Shown here piece by piece: positions 9,069-17,851 of a DNA stretch of 41,557 nucleotides. Origin of the DNA: DATLMR01 sp035634255 (GTDB lineage: Bacteria > Acidobacteriota > Blastocatellia > UBA7656); the NCBI GenBank assembly GCA_035634255.1, contig DASQDI010000088.1, positions 1-41,557 of the forward strand. Direction: 5' to 3'. The number at the start of each line of letters is the position of its first letter. The stretch's first letter is position 1. The position numbers were made by a program, and so were the translations under genes. The notes under the pieces were generated by a model, which saw nothing but the letters and a program-made list of their open reading frames with translations, was not told the DNA's origin and ran no database searches.

Positions 9069-10232
9069 TTACGTGCCGACCCTGCGGGCCACGAGGTTCA
9101 CCACGCGGCGCGCGTGGTAGTACGGCAGGAGCAGGCCGTTGCTGAAGCCGTAACGCTCGCGCATCCATTCGCGGTCCGGGAATATGCCGCGCCAGAAGCC
9201 CCCGAAGTCGTCGTACATCAGGGAGGTGAACAGAACGAAGGCGGCGCGCCCGAACTTGCGCTCGTCGGGGTTGAACAACCCGGCCCTCTCGATCCACCGC
9301 ATGACCAGAGCCTTCTTCGGCGGCGACGGCTCCAGCCTCTTCAGGACTTCGGAGGGTATGGGGGTGCCGAATATCAGCGCGGGGATCGCGAGTGAAAAAT
9401 AGACGGCGGTCCTGACCTGAAGCTTCTCCACGCGGCTCAGAAACACGTCCCAGTCTATCTTCTGGCGGCGCGCGATGCGGTCAACGTCCGTGTGCAGGCG
9501 GAACCCCGGAGCGCGCACGTAGGTGTGCTTGGCCGTGTGCAGAGAGACCTGAAGCAGGTTGTCTTCGGGCGAAAGCAGACGGACTCTGGTGCCTTCGATT
9601 GCGACGGACCGCCCCATCAACTCTTCGGCCGAAGGCTCCTGATCGGGTCGAATCCAGCGCCCCGCCACCGGCCTCCATTGCAGCTCGAACCAGAGCTTTT
9701 CGCCGCCCGCGAGCGTCTTCCAGTATTCGGCCCCGCCCCCGGCTTCCGCGGCTTCGAGCTCCGCCTCTTCGAGCGGGCTGCGGAATTCGAAGTTGTACCC
9801 CGCATCTAGCATGACCTGATGCGCGCGGCGAAAGTCCCTCTTCTCGACCAGCACGTCGAGGTCGCCCATCGGGCAGCAGCCGGGGCAGTCGTGGATGCCG
9901 CGCGCGATCCCGGCGTTCTTGAGGGCGACCATCCTGATGCCCTCCCAGTCCAGCCGCCCGGCCACTTCGTCCATCTCCGACATGTAAGCCGAGATGCGGC
10001 GGTGAACCTCTTCGTGAGCCTCCCGCCACCTGTCGGGGACCCGGTCGCGGCCCCGCGCCTTCATAAGCGCGTGAGCGAGGTGCGGCTCGACTTCGTTGCG
10101 GCGGGCGGCCCGCCACAATGATTCGTCCCCGACCTCATCGTAGCCGCCCGCGACTTTTTGACAGTCGAGGCCCGACGCGGCGTCGCACAGAATGGCTTCC
10201 AGCCTTGAAAGCTCAGTTAGCGGTTTGCCCAT
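9069..10232 (-). CDS. Nucleotidyltransferase-fold protein (NTP_transf_5-like)
   Basis: 387 residues. The signature of the nucleotidyltransferase fold is MGDLDVLVEKRDF (about 122-134, metal-binding Asp124 and Asp126), in a protein of the length and layout of the NTP_transf_5 family, which is common in exopolysaccharide loci but has no proven reaction. A cysteine cluster, CPGCC (116-120), stands directly before the catalytic strand and is unusual to my eye. Later landmarks are LWFELQWRPV and a His-rich helix LLQVSLHTAKHTY. The ATG at 10232 has GAGGG seven bases upstream and overlaps the end of the preceding GT4 gene by 20 bases. It might activate or modify a sugar or lipid with a nucleotide; together with the two kinase-like genes it could form a phosphorylation/activation set. 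Substrate unknown. Confidence 0.8.
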   Translation of the reverse strand: MGKPLTELSRLEAILCDAASGLDCQKVAGGYDEVGDESLWRAARRNEVEPHLAHALMKARGRDRVPDRWREAHEEVHRRISAYMSEMDEVAGRLDWEGIRMVALKNAGIARGIHDCPGCCPMGDLDVLVEKRDFRRAHQVMLDAGYNFEFRSPLEEAELEAAEAGGGAEYWKTLAGGEKLWFELQWRPVAGRWIRPDQEPSAEELMGRSVAIEGTRVRLLSPEDNLLQVSLHTAKHTYVRAPGFRLHTDVDRIARRQKIDWDVFLSRVEKLQVRTAVYFSLAIPALIFGTPIPSEVLKRLEPSPPKKALVMRWIERAGLFNPDERKFGRAAFVLFTSLMYDDFGGFWRGIFPDREWMRERYGFSNGLLLPYYHARRVVNLVARRVGT

Positions 10233-11436
10233 TAGCTTGCCCTCTTTCCTCGATCACCCGCTCGTAGATGCTCAACAATTGTTTGACCGAATTATCCATC
10301 GAAAGGTTACGCTCCACGAACCCCCTGCCCCGCGCGCCCAGTTCGGCTACCCTCTCCGGGGAACTCACCACCGCCCGTATCGCCGAAATGAACCCTTCGG
10401 CTTTACCTTCGAGGCCGACGGTTACGCCTCCGCCGCTCTGCTCGACTATCTCCGCCAGCCCGCCGATTCTCGAAGCGACCACCGGAGCGCCGCAGGCCAT
10501 CGCCTCGATTGCCACGAGGCCGAGCGGCTCGGGGAAGACGGAAGGGACGACGACACAGGCCGATTCGGACATCAACTCGCGCACCCTTTCCGGGGGTTGT
10601 TTGCCGAATAAAGAAACGTTTTGATGAGGCGATGATTGACACGCCTGCCGCAGCTCTTCGAAGTCAGGGCCGTCCCCGACGATGTTTATCCGCACGTCGG
10701 GCATCCGGCGCGCGATCTCTTTAAGAATTGACGTGCCCTTCGCGGGAGTCAGCCTCCCGACGAAAGTCACCGCTTTTCTCGATGCAGAGTCAACGGGCCG
10801 GCCCCACGCGCGCGCCAGGTCGATCCCATTGTACTTGACGGTAACTTTCCGGTCCGGGAAGCCCGCCTGAACATGCTTTTCCTTGACGAAGTTTGAAACG
10901 GCTATGAAATGATCAATGATTTTAAAGAGCCTGCCCGACTTCGCGTAGATGTGATTGTTGATAGTGAGCAACCCGCTCACGATTGCGGAGTTTCTGGAGC
11001 AGCGATTAACGACGCCTCGCGCCGGCCCCCGTCGAAAGCAGTCCTCGCAATAAGCCTGCTTGTTGTACAGGCCGCCCTCGACGCAAAACCACCTGTAGTT
11101 GTGTAGGGTCTGAACGCACGGGACTCGCTCGGAATCGCAGGCGTAAAAAGCCGAGGCCGTCAGGAGCGGGAATACCGAATGAAAATGCACAACGTCGGGC
11201 TTGTGCCGTTTTAATAGCTCCTTCGTCTCCCGGAACGACCTGCGGGACCAGAAGATGTTAACGCCCGCCGCGACGGTCCCTAAAGACATCGAAGACCCGA
11301 CATCGTCGTTCGATACGATGTGGCAGGCCACGTCTACGCCGGCCCTGCGAAGCGCGTCCGCCTCCGAATCGACCACCGCCCGCTCCCCCGACGGCAGGCT
11401 CGACCGCCCCCCGTTGTGAATTATCAGAGCCCTCAT
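10213..11436 (-). CDS. Glycosyltransferase, GT4 family
   Basis: 407 residues with the GT-B fold. The N-terminal domain contains the acceptor-side GGRSSLPSGERAVVDSEAD loop and HFHSVFPLL. The C-terminal domain opens with VTFVGRLTPAKGT, a typical GT4 beginning of the donor-binding half, and contains the EX7E-type region PSVFPEPLGLVAIEAMACG followed by PVVASRIGGLAEIV. Retaining enzymes of this family add one sugar from a nucleotide donor to the growing lipid-linked repeat unit in the cytoplasm. Four cysteines in FRRGPARGVVNRCSR and nearby (EDC, NRC) are typical of a subset. ATGA overlap with the Wzy-like gene ties the two translationally. Confidence 0.92.
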   Translation of the reverse strand: MRALIIHNGGRSSLPSGERAVVDSEADALRRAGVDVACHIVSNDDVGSSMSLGTVAAGVNIFWSRRSFRETKELLKRHKPDVVHFHSVFPLLTASAFYACDSERVPCVQTLHNYRWFCVEGGLYNKQAYCEDCFRRGPARGVVNRCSRNSAIVSGLLTINNHIYAKSGRLFKIIDHFIAVSNFVKEKHVQAGFPDRKVTVKYNGIDLARAWGRPVDSASRKAVTFVGRLTPAKGTSILKEIARRMPDVRINIVGDGPDFEELRQACQSSPHQNVSLFGKQPPERVRELMSESACVVVPSVFPEPLGLVAIEAMACGAPVVASRIGGLAEIVEQSGGGVTVGLEGKAEGFISAIRAVVSSPERVAELGARGRGFVERNLSMDNSVKQLLSIYERVIEERGQANGQTAN

Positions 11437-13022
11437 CGCCTTGCCCTCAGAGCAGGCGCGTGCCCGCCGGTGTGGAGTGAGAATGTCGAGCCGCCCAGAG
11501 ATTTATTCGACCTCTTATTCAGCTTGAAATATATGAGCAGAATCACGGCCAGTATCAACGTGGAGTAATGGAAGCCCGGAGCCAGGAAGCGAAACGAGAT
11601 CAGCATGAACGCCATGCCCGAGAGGCCCAGCGCGACAAACTCGTAGTACTGCCGCCTTCCGGTCGCGACCCTCTCCATCCACGCCGCGAACATCCCATAC
11701 ATCAGGCCCGCCCACAACACTCCCGCGATCCCCCAATCGATGTAGTACTGGCCCACGACCGACGGCAGAGCGTTCCCGCCCTTATCCCAGATGTCCACGC
11801 CCCAGCGGTGGCTGCTGTAATGCCACATGGTCTCCGGCATCGGCTTGTTGGGCCAGAGCGCGCGAGGGATCGGGTTCACCACGAAGAAGAGCAAGGGGCT
11901 CTCGCGCAGCTCGCCATGCGGTAAAGAGTCATGCACGACAACCGCTATGGCGGTCTCGGAGAAGAAGTCGTTCTGCTGCCTGGGCGAAAGCAATTCGGAG
12001 ATGGAAGATTCTGTCAGGCTGTCTCTCGTCCTCTCCAGCCGGAAGTACATCTGCACCTGAGTCAGCGCGAGGAGCACGGAGGCCCCGGTCACGCCGAGAA
12101 CCAGCAGGCGGCTCCGGCTGAAGCCCAGGCCGGATTGCGTGCGCCTGAGCACGTAGAGGACGAAGACCGGGACCACGCAGAGCAGAAGTATCGAGCGCGT
12201 CCCCTGGTCGAAATAGACGAGCGCGGCCACGAGCAGGAAGATGAGAAAGTAGGCGGCTTTTTCGACGCGCGAAAGCTTCAGGGTCGACACCAGATAGCAC
12301 CCCGATAGTACCCCGGACGAGAGCAGGAAAGCGCGCGTGAGCCAGAAGAGGGTGTTGAGCATGTTCCCTTCGTACCCGCTCTCGGGGGAGACGGCCCATG
12401 CCTTGTCCGCGCGCCCCGCCAGCACGCCGACGACGACTTCGGTCAGGCTGCCTCCGAAGAGCAGGTATGGGATCAGCCCGATCAGAAAAATCAGGATCAC
12501 GAGCATCAGCCGGTGGTCCCTCTCGACGAGGCATTCTTTCGGCACCGACGGGACGACCCCTTTCTTTCGCATATTGCGCTTGATGAGGTGGTACCCGACG
12601 CCGTTGGCGAAAAGGAATAACGAGATCAGCAGGCTGGCCGTCAGCAGAGCCCCGTTCGGAATCTCTATCGACACCCAGTCCCCGAACCAGATTCCCGGAG
12701 CCACGGCCTGATACAAAGCGGGCAGGCCGAACCACGCGAGGTGCCCCACCAGCAGGAACACCCAGCCCAGGTCTTCGTAGTACCGCCTCCTGACGTACCA
12801 CATCCACAACAGGGCGATCACGCTCATCGAGTAGACGCAGACGTGCGCGACGACCAGGGCTTTCGACGGGGAAGGCGTCCCGCCGATCTGGTAAAGAATG
12901 ATGATCAGCATCCCCACCCACAGGGGTGCCGAAAGCAGGAAGCCTTTGAACCACCCGGCCGTCGTAATCTCCCGAGACGTACTGCCGCCGCTCAACTCGG
13001 GCGGGTGAGTCGCTCGCATCAT
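11433..13022 (-). CDS. Wzy-like polysaccharide polymerase (multi-pass membrane protein)
   Basis: 529 residues from the ATG at 13022, which overlaps the flippase stop as ATGA; a GTG/ATG further upstream at 13076 would extend into the flippase gene and is less likely. About 11-12 hydrophobic helices can be counted. A large periplasmic loop holds the polymerase-like segment PIPRALWPNKPMPETMWHY near residues 390-410, and a smaller one DQGTRSILLL. This arrangement fits the oligosaccharide repeat-unit polymerase families, in which Arg residues of periplasmic loops handle the lipid-linked repeats. It lies directly after the Wzx flippase. A second membrane protein of the O-antigen ligase family at 23543-24946 could also be the polymerase, so the division of labour is uncertain. 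Confidence 0.8.
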   Translation of the reverse strand: MMRATHPPELSGGSTSREITTAGWFKGFLLSAPLWVGMLIIILYQIGGTPSPSKALVVAHVCVYSMSVIALLWMWYVRRRYYEDLGWVFLLVGHLAWFGLPALYQAVAPGIWFGDWVSIEIPNGALLTASLLISLFLFANGVGYHLIKRNMRKKGVVPSVPKECLVERDHRLMLVILIFLIGLIPYLLFGGSLTEVVVGVLAGRADKAWAVSPESGYEGNMLNTLFWLTRAFLLSSGVLSGCYLVSTLKLSRVEKAAYFLIFLLVAALVYFDQGTRSILLLCVVPVFVLYVLRRTQSGLGFSRSRLLVLGVTGASVLLALTQVQMYFRLERTRDSLTESSISELLSPRQQNDFFSETAIAVVVHDSLPHGELRESPLLFFVVNPIPRALWPNKPMPETMWHYSSHRWGVDIWDKGGNALPSVVGQYYIDWGIAGVLWAGLMYGMFAAWMERVATGRRQYYEFVALGLSGMAFMLISFRFLAPGFHYSTLILAVILLIYFKLNKRSNKSLGGSTFSLHTGGHAPALRARR

Positions 13023-14578
13023 AAGCCTCTGCCTCCGTCGCGATACACGAATGAAAGATCGAGCCGCATCCCGCACTTCAGGCTCAGGAGCCAGAAGGCG
13101 CAGGCGAATACGGCGACGGACGCCGCGGTCCCCAAAACGCCGCTCCCGCGCATTAACTCCTGCACGACGCAGCCGGCCGCGCCCGCCGTCAGGCCGATGA
13201 GAAGTATGCCGCGCGTCTGTTTTTCAAGGCGGGCTTCGAACAGGCGCGCGCACACGACCCTGCGGGCGATGGCAAGCAGCACCGCGGAGAGGGAGGTCGC
13301 GAACGCCACCCCCGCCGCCCCAAAACTCCTCCCCATCAACACCCCTCCGCAAATCATCACGGCGGCGGATATGGCCGTGAGAATGAACTCGGTTCGCGCG
13401 TTGCCGGAGGCGAGCAGCAAAGGGGAGTTGAGCCCCGCGAGGCCCACGACGATCTGGCCCGCGAGGAAGATGACCAGCAGCGTTTCGCCCGCGCGGTATT
13501 CGCTCCCGAACAGCCCGAGCACCTCTTTCCGCATCAGGATCAGGCTGACGCCGGTGAAGAGGCAGACGCGCGCCATCCACTCCGACGCGCGGGCGTACTG
13601 CCCGACCAGCCTTCCCGCGTCTCCGCTGGAGGCGGAGCTCGCGAGCGACGGCGCGAGGACTACGGTGAGCGCGTTTGCGGTGATCGCCACCAGAGCGCCG
13701 ACCCTCGCGGCCACCGAGTACACGCCCACGTCTTCGGCCGTAGCCACGTGGCCCAGGATCACAAGGTCGACGAGCGGCTGCTCGACTACGTATTGAAAAA
13801 AGCCCACAAACACGAGCAAACCGGCGAACGTGTGCAGCTCCGACACCTCTCCCCGCGCCAGCCTCCACCGGCCGGGCCTGACCGCGCGCACAATCAGAGC
13901 GAGAGCGACCCCTGCTCCCAGAGCGAACGAGCCCGCGCGAGCGATGAAGGCTCCGGTTACGGTCAGGCCGGGGACCGAGAAGGCGGCGACTGCGCAGAGG
14001 AACGAGAGGCCCACGAGATAGTAATAGACGTACGCCCGCTCGTGCGAGCGGCCGAGCCCGCGCAGGACCGACGCGGTCATCAGCAAGAGCATCGTCGCCG
14101 GCAAAAGCAGCACGGCGAATCTCAGGTCAGAGGCGATCCCCTCAAGCCCGAAGACATGCCGCTCAAGCTGCCCGGAGGCCGCATGAATCAGAGCGCCCAG
14201 CGCGAGGCTGATCAGGAAAGTCACCCCGAGCGAGTAGGCGATCAGGGCGCTCACGCGCGCGGGCTTCAGGGCCTCGTACTTGGGGATCAGGTAAGCGACC
14301 CCTTCATCGAGCCCCATCTTCGCGAGCGTGACCGTGAAGATTCCGGCCGACAGGGCCAGTTGGAATCTCCCCTGCCGCTCGGAGCCGAGGCCGCGCGCTA
14401 TCAGCACTCCCGTCACGAACGAGACGACCTGAAAGACGCCCATCCCGAACGCGGTGTGAAAGACCTGATACCCCCACCTGCGCGCGGGCCGTGACACGGG
14501 AGCCGCGGGGCTCGCGCCCGCCGGCCCTTCGGAGAGCGCGAGCAAACGCGGGCTGGATTTTGTAAAGAGTCCTGGCAT
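13019..14578 (-). CDS. Wzx-like polysaccharide flippase
   Basis: 519 residues, with 12-14 hydrophobic helices, matching the MATE/MVF superfamily flippases. The first helix region FGMGVFQVVSFVTGVLIARG followed by LGSERQGRFQLALS is the classic start of the family (long-range lipid-linked repeat flipping). It has a 35-residue cytoplasmic N-terminal extension rich in Pro/Ala. The protein should move undecaprenyl-PP-linked repeat units from the inner to the outer leaflet of the inner membrane. It is immediately upstream of, and coupled to, the Wzy-like polymerase. No obvious ribosome-binding site precedes the ATG; alternative starts were not better. Confidence 0.88.
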   Translation of the reverse strand: MPGLFTKSSPRLLALSEGPAGASPAAPVSRPARRWGYQVFHTAFGMGVFQVVSFVTGVLIARGLGSERQGRFQLALSAGIFTVTLAKMGLDEGVAYLIPKYEALKPARVSALIAYSLGVTFLISLALGALIHAASGQLERHVFGLEGIASDLRFAVLLLPATMLLLMTASVLRGLGRSHERAYVYYYLVGLSFLCAVAAFSVPGLTVTGAFIARAGSFALGAGVALALIVRAVRPGRWRLARGEVSELHTFAGLLVFVGFFQYVVEQPLVDLVILGHVATAEDVGVYSVAARVGALVAITANALTVVLAPSLASSASSGDAGRLVGQYARASEWMARVCLFTGVSLILMRKEVLGLFGSEYRAGETLLVIFLAGQIVVGLAGLNSPLLLASGNARTEFILTAISAAVMICGGVLMGRSFGAAGVAFATSLSAVLLAIARRVVCARLFEARLEKQTRGILLIGLTAGAAGCVVQELMRGSGVLGTAASVAVFACAFWLLSLKCGMRLDLSFVYRDGGRGL

Positions 14579-14609
14579 GTGAATCTGTCTTGGGCCCCGC
14601 CCTCCGCCG

Positions 14610-15851
14610 TCAGACCGGCATCTTGCGGCTGTCCGGCCGTACGTCCGGGGCCGCCACGCCGCCGGACATCAGCACGTGGTTGATGATATTGACGAAGGCT
14701 TTGCTGTTGGCCCGCGAGCCGATCTTCTCCGCCGCGCGGCGGCTCTGGGCCTTCAGGTGGCCCAGCTCGCGCGGGTTGGCGATCAGGCCGCACAGCATGG
14801 CCGTCAACTCTTCCGACCGGCCCGGATGAATCATCCTGCCGCAGTCGAAACGCTTGATGAGGCTCGCGAGCTCCGTGTCCTGGCTGCACACGACGACCAG
14901 AGGCACGCCCGCCGCGAGCGAAGAGAAAGCCTTGCTCGGGATGGCGAGACCGGCCATCTCTTCTTCGAGCGAGACGAGGGCGAGGTCGGCCGTCGCCAGA
15001 GAGTAAGGGACCACATCCTCGCTCTGCCACGGCAACAGGGTCACGTTCGTCAGCCGCTTCTCCCTGATCCAGTCCTCGGCCACCTGCCATTTCGGGCCGG
15101 AGCCGATGAACATGAAATGAATCTTCGGCTCGCCCTTCAGCCTCCCGGCGGCTTCGAGCATCGTCTCGATGTCATGCCCGAGCCCCATGTTCCCCGAATA
15201 CATGACCGTCAGCTTGTCCACCTGGTCATGTTTTTGCGCGAACCAGTTCTCCGATTTCGCGAGCGGGCGAATCAACTCCGTATCGGCCCACGGGTAGACG
15301 ACCTCGATGCGGCCCGCCCGCGTCTTAAGCGAATCGAAGCCGCGCGCGAGGGTCGCCGACATGTACTCGCCGAGCGTCATCACCATCTCCGAGTGCTCGT
15401 ACGACTTCCTGTTCAGGTACCTCCAGACGCGCGTGACCGGGTGAGACTCCGAGACCGTCCCGAGCCGGACCAGCAGGTCGGGGTAGATGTCGTGGACCAT
15501 CACCGCGTAGCGCTGCCCGCGCAGCATCCACATCAGCCAGCCGAGCCATGCGAGCATGGGCGGGTTGGAGAACAGCAGCACGGGCGTCCGCGCCGGCCAC
15601 CGCCACAGCCAGAAGAAAGCCCTAACAAGATAGCGTACCCAGGAAAAGGCCCTGCGCGCGTAGCCCCCTCGGCGGTAAGGCGGGGCCGCGAAGAGTCGGA
15701 CGTGCTCGTTGCCGCCCTTCGCCAGAGTGTCGGGGTGGCCCGTGAGAAGGGCCACCTGCCCGAGCTCACGCCCGATGTCTTCGGCAAGCTCCCACGTGAG
15801 CGGGCCTGCCATCTGATTGAGGATTATAAGAGCGGGTTTCATGTCTTTCAT
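14610..15851 (-). CDS. Glycosyltransferase, GT4 family (WbuB-like)
   Basis: 413 residues from ATG 15851 (a GTG at 15854 is adjacent). GT-B fold: the N-terminal half carries PARTPVLLFSNPPMLAWLGW and VMVHDIYPDLLVRLG, a pattern known from WbuB-type fucosamine transferases; the C-terminal half has VMYSGNMGLGHDIETMLEAA, FMFIGSGPKW and the donor-binding LVSLEEEMAGLAIPSKAFSS. The family adds sugars such as N-acetyl-L-fucosamine or related deoxy sugars, which fits a locus that also makes GDP-fucose, but donor choice cannot be read from sequence. It follows the kinase-like pair with a 10-base gap. Confidence 0.9.
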   Translation of the reverse strand: MKDMKPALIILNQMAGPLTWELAEDIGRELGQVALLTGHPDTLAKGGNEHVRLFAAPPYRRGGYARRAFSWVRYLVRAFFWLWRWPARTPVLLFSNPPMLAWLGWLMWMLRGQRYAVMVHDIYPDLLVRLGTVSESHPVTRVWRYLNRKSYEHSEMVMTLGEYMSATLARGFDSLKTRAGRIEVVYPWADTELIRPLAKSENWFAQKHDQVDKLTVMYSGNMGLGHDIETMLEAAGRLKGEPKIHFMFIGSGPKWQVAEDWIREKRLTNVTLLPWQSEDVVPYSLATADLALVSLEEEMAGLAIPSKAFSSLAAGVPLVVVCSQDTELASLIKRFDCGRMIHPGRSEELTAMLCGLIANPRELGHLKAQSRRAAEKIGSRANSKAFVNIINHVLMSGGVAAPDVRPDSRKMPV

Positions 15852-15861
15852 CACTTTATTC

Positions 15862-17154
15862 TCACTCCCCCGGCCTGCCCGCCGAGGCCCACCTGTCGAT
15901 CTCCCTCCGCAGGGCCGCGAGCCCCTCCCCGGTCCGCGAGAAGCACGGGTCTGCGTTCTCTTCGAGGTGCATCAACAACTCTTCGAGCAGGAACAGAGCG
16001 CCCCGCAGGCGGCGGCCCTCCGCGTCGCGCCACCCGGCCCCCGGCCACGGCAGCCGGTCAATCGAGTAGCTCTCCGGCAGGCCGCGCGCGACGAAGCGTT
16101 CGAGCCTCTCGGAGAGGCCTTCGGGGAATCGCGAGCCGAGCGCGAAGACCAGGGCGTCGTACCCGGACTGCCTTCTCCCCGAGTACTCCCAGTCGATCAG
16201 CCAGACGCCATCCTCATTGCTCAATATATTGGCCGGCTGAAAATCCCCATGCGCGAGCGCCGTGACGACCCGGTTGCCCGCGACGGCGCGGAGCCGATCG
16301 ACCTCGCGGGCCAGAGACTTCACGCTGCGACCGATCTGACGCCTGTCGAATTCCGAGAGCAGGTGGCTGCCCTCGACGTGCGACATAATCCTTTCGCGCA
16401 ACCGCTCGCAGTAATCCGACACGTGCTCTTCGCCCGCCGTCTCTTCGAGCAGGCGGAACAGGTCGCGGGCGGCGCGCGACGCGGCGCGGCCCGCGCTCTC
16501 GGGGTCCGCGAGGCGATTGAGAGGCGTGCCGCTCACGTAGCTTTCGCTGAACCAGGAGCCGTCGTCGGCCACGGACTTCAGCTCCGGCACGGGCAGGCGG
16601 AGCCGGGCCGCTTCCCTGCGCGCGATCACTTCGCGGCGCAGGAACCCGTTGCCGAACTCGCCCTTCGAGATGGCGTAGGCGGCGCGGGCTTTAAGGTCCA
16701 GTATCCGCAGCTTGTGATTCCCGGCGACCAGAATCTTGTTCTCGACATCTGGGACCGAGGGCGTGACGGAGAGGTTGGCCTGGGCCATCCAGGGCGCGCC
16801 CATCCTCCACACAGACATCGCGACGTAGGCCCTCTGCAAAGGCCTCCGCCACCTGACCACGCTTCGCGCGAACTCTCTTTTGATCGGGTCGAAAAGCTCC
16901 GGGTTCACCTCGGGCGTGAAGAAGGCGTTCAGGTAGATGTTGCAGAGCCAGAGTTGCTCTCCGACTCCGGGGCCCCCGGGCGCGGCCTTCAGGGCCTTCA
17001 CGCCGGGGCAGCCTTCACGCCACCGCACTTCGTACGCGCGGCCGTACTGCGCGCGCCAGAATCGCGCGAGCGTCTTCTCGACTATCGGGCCGAAGGGTTC
17101 ACGTTTCAGCAGCAGGCTTATTCGCATATCGTTAATCCGCGACCTTCGCGGCAT
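15862..17154 (-). CDS. Aminoglycoside-phosphotransferase-fold kinase
   Basis: 430 residues if started at 17154, 421 if started at the ATG at 17127; the latter leaves 4 bases after the stop of the thymidylate-kinase-like gene and avoids a 23-base overlap, but neither start has a clear ribosome site. The kinase core is obvious: Brenner motif AHGDFQPANIL (H302-GDF, Asn309) and the metal-binding DWE at 321-323. The region from 1 to about 140 holds no motif I recognise. The family phosphorylates small hydroxyl or amino compounds, including sugars. Its pairing with a P-loop nucleotide-kinase-like gene next door and the nucleotidyltransferase downstream points to a salvage-style activation of some sugar or lipid. 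Exact role unknown. Confidence 0.82.
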   Translation of the reverse strand: MPRRSRINDMRISLLLKREPFGPIVEKTLARFWRAQYGRAYEVRWREGCPGVKALKAAPGGPGVGEQLWLCNIYLNAFFTPEVNPELFDPIKREFARSVVRWRRPLQRAYVAMSVWRMGAPWMAQANLSVTPSVPDVENKILVAGNHKLRILDLKARAAYAISKGEFGNGFLRREVIARREAARLRLPVPELKSVADDGSWFSESYVSGTPLNRLADPESAGRAASRAARDLFRLLEETAGEEHVSDYCERLRERIMSHVEGSHLLSEFDRRQIGRSVKSLAREVDRLRAVAGNRVVTALAHGDFQPANILSNEDGVWLIDWEYSGRRQSGYDALVFALGSRFPEGLSERLERFVARGLPESYSIDRLPWPGAGWRDAEGRRLRGALFLLEELLMHLEENADPCFSRTGEGLAALRREIDRWASAGRPGE

Positions 17155-17836
17155 GAAGAAAACCGGACCGCCGCCCGCGCCCGCCGACCTTGCCCAATAT
17201 TTCGGAGGCGATGTCGTGGGCCGCGCGCCGCCCGTCGAGGACGTGCCAGTGCCCTTCCTTCGCGAGCGCTTCGTACTGACCCAGCCGCCTGCCGAGCACT
17301 TCCGAGGAGTCGCGGAAAGGCTCGCCCTTGATGTCTGACCGCCTGACCGATTCTTCGACCGGGATCAACATCAGGAAGGCCGAGTCGGGCCTCGGGGTCA
17401 ATTTACGGAGCGCCCGCCACAGGAAGGACCGCTCCACGGGCTCCTGCGGAAAGTTCAGGCGGAAGTCCACGAGCGTGTCCCACAGGTACCTGTCGCAGAC
17501 GACCGTCCGCCCGCGCCACACGCGGAATCTCACCTGCACCGCGTAGACTCTGAGGAGGTCGAGCATCGCGAGCCCGAGCCACGCGCGCCTCAACGCCGGG
17601 CTACTGAATGCGCGCTCGCGCCGGGGCGTGTGGCCCGCCTCCGGCAAGGCGCGGCCCCCGGACAGGTGGCGCAGGGCGGACTTGAGGAGGCGGAAGCCGC
17701 TCGTGTAACCGCCGCGCGTCCACAGGCAGACGGGCTTGCGGCCCTCGGCTTCGAGCCGGTCCATCAACAGGCGAATCTGGGTCGATTTCCCCGCCCCATC
17801 CAGTCCGCTGAATACGATTAGTCTCCCTGCCTTCAT
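17132..17836 (-). CDS. Thymidylate-kinase-like P-loop kinase
   Basis: 234 residues. The P-loop is FSGLDGAGKSTQ (about 9-20), followed by the DRY-type motif VVCDRYLWDTLVDF and the late LIPVEESVRRSDIKGEPF lid segment, in the order seen in dTMP kinases. Housekeeping Tmk is usually about 210 residues and not found in polysaccharide loci; the interrupted middle (LLKSALRHLSGGRALPEAG) and the C-terminal extension differ from it. I therefore treat it as a specialised member rather than the essential tmk. It lies between fcl and the APH-fold kinase; the three-gene arrangement suggests phosphorylation in making a nucleotide sugar, but this is inference. Confidence 0.82.
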   Translation of the reverse strand: MKAGRLIVFSGLDGAGKSTQIRLLMDRLEAEGRKPVCLWTRGGYTSGFRLLKSALRHLSGGRALPEAGHTPRRERAFSSPALRRAWLGLAMLDLLRVYAVQVRFRVWRGRTVVCDRYLWDTLVDFRLNFPQEPVERSFLWRALRKLTPRPDSAFLMLIPVEESVRRSDIKGEPFRDSSEVLGRRLGQYEALAKEGHWHVLDGRRAAHDIASEILGKVGGRGRRSGFLHAAKVAD

Positions 17837-17851
17837 GCGATCAGTCTCGCC

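Noticed and set aside
13022..13076. Upstream start for the Wzy-like gene
   Set aside because: It would overlap the flippase gene by 58 bases with no ribosome site; ATGA at 13022 is the normal coupling.
14676..16265. Plus-strand open frame of 529 codons
   Set aside because: It lies antisense to the GT4 and APH-fold genes, which have clear family motifs. Its sequence is His/Arg/Pro-rich low complexity, typical of the reverse strand of GC-rich genes.
15817..17331. Plus-strand open frame of 504 codons
   Set aside because: Antisense to the APH-fold and thymidylate-kinase-like genes; no domain, no ribosome site.
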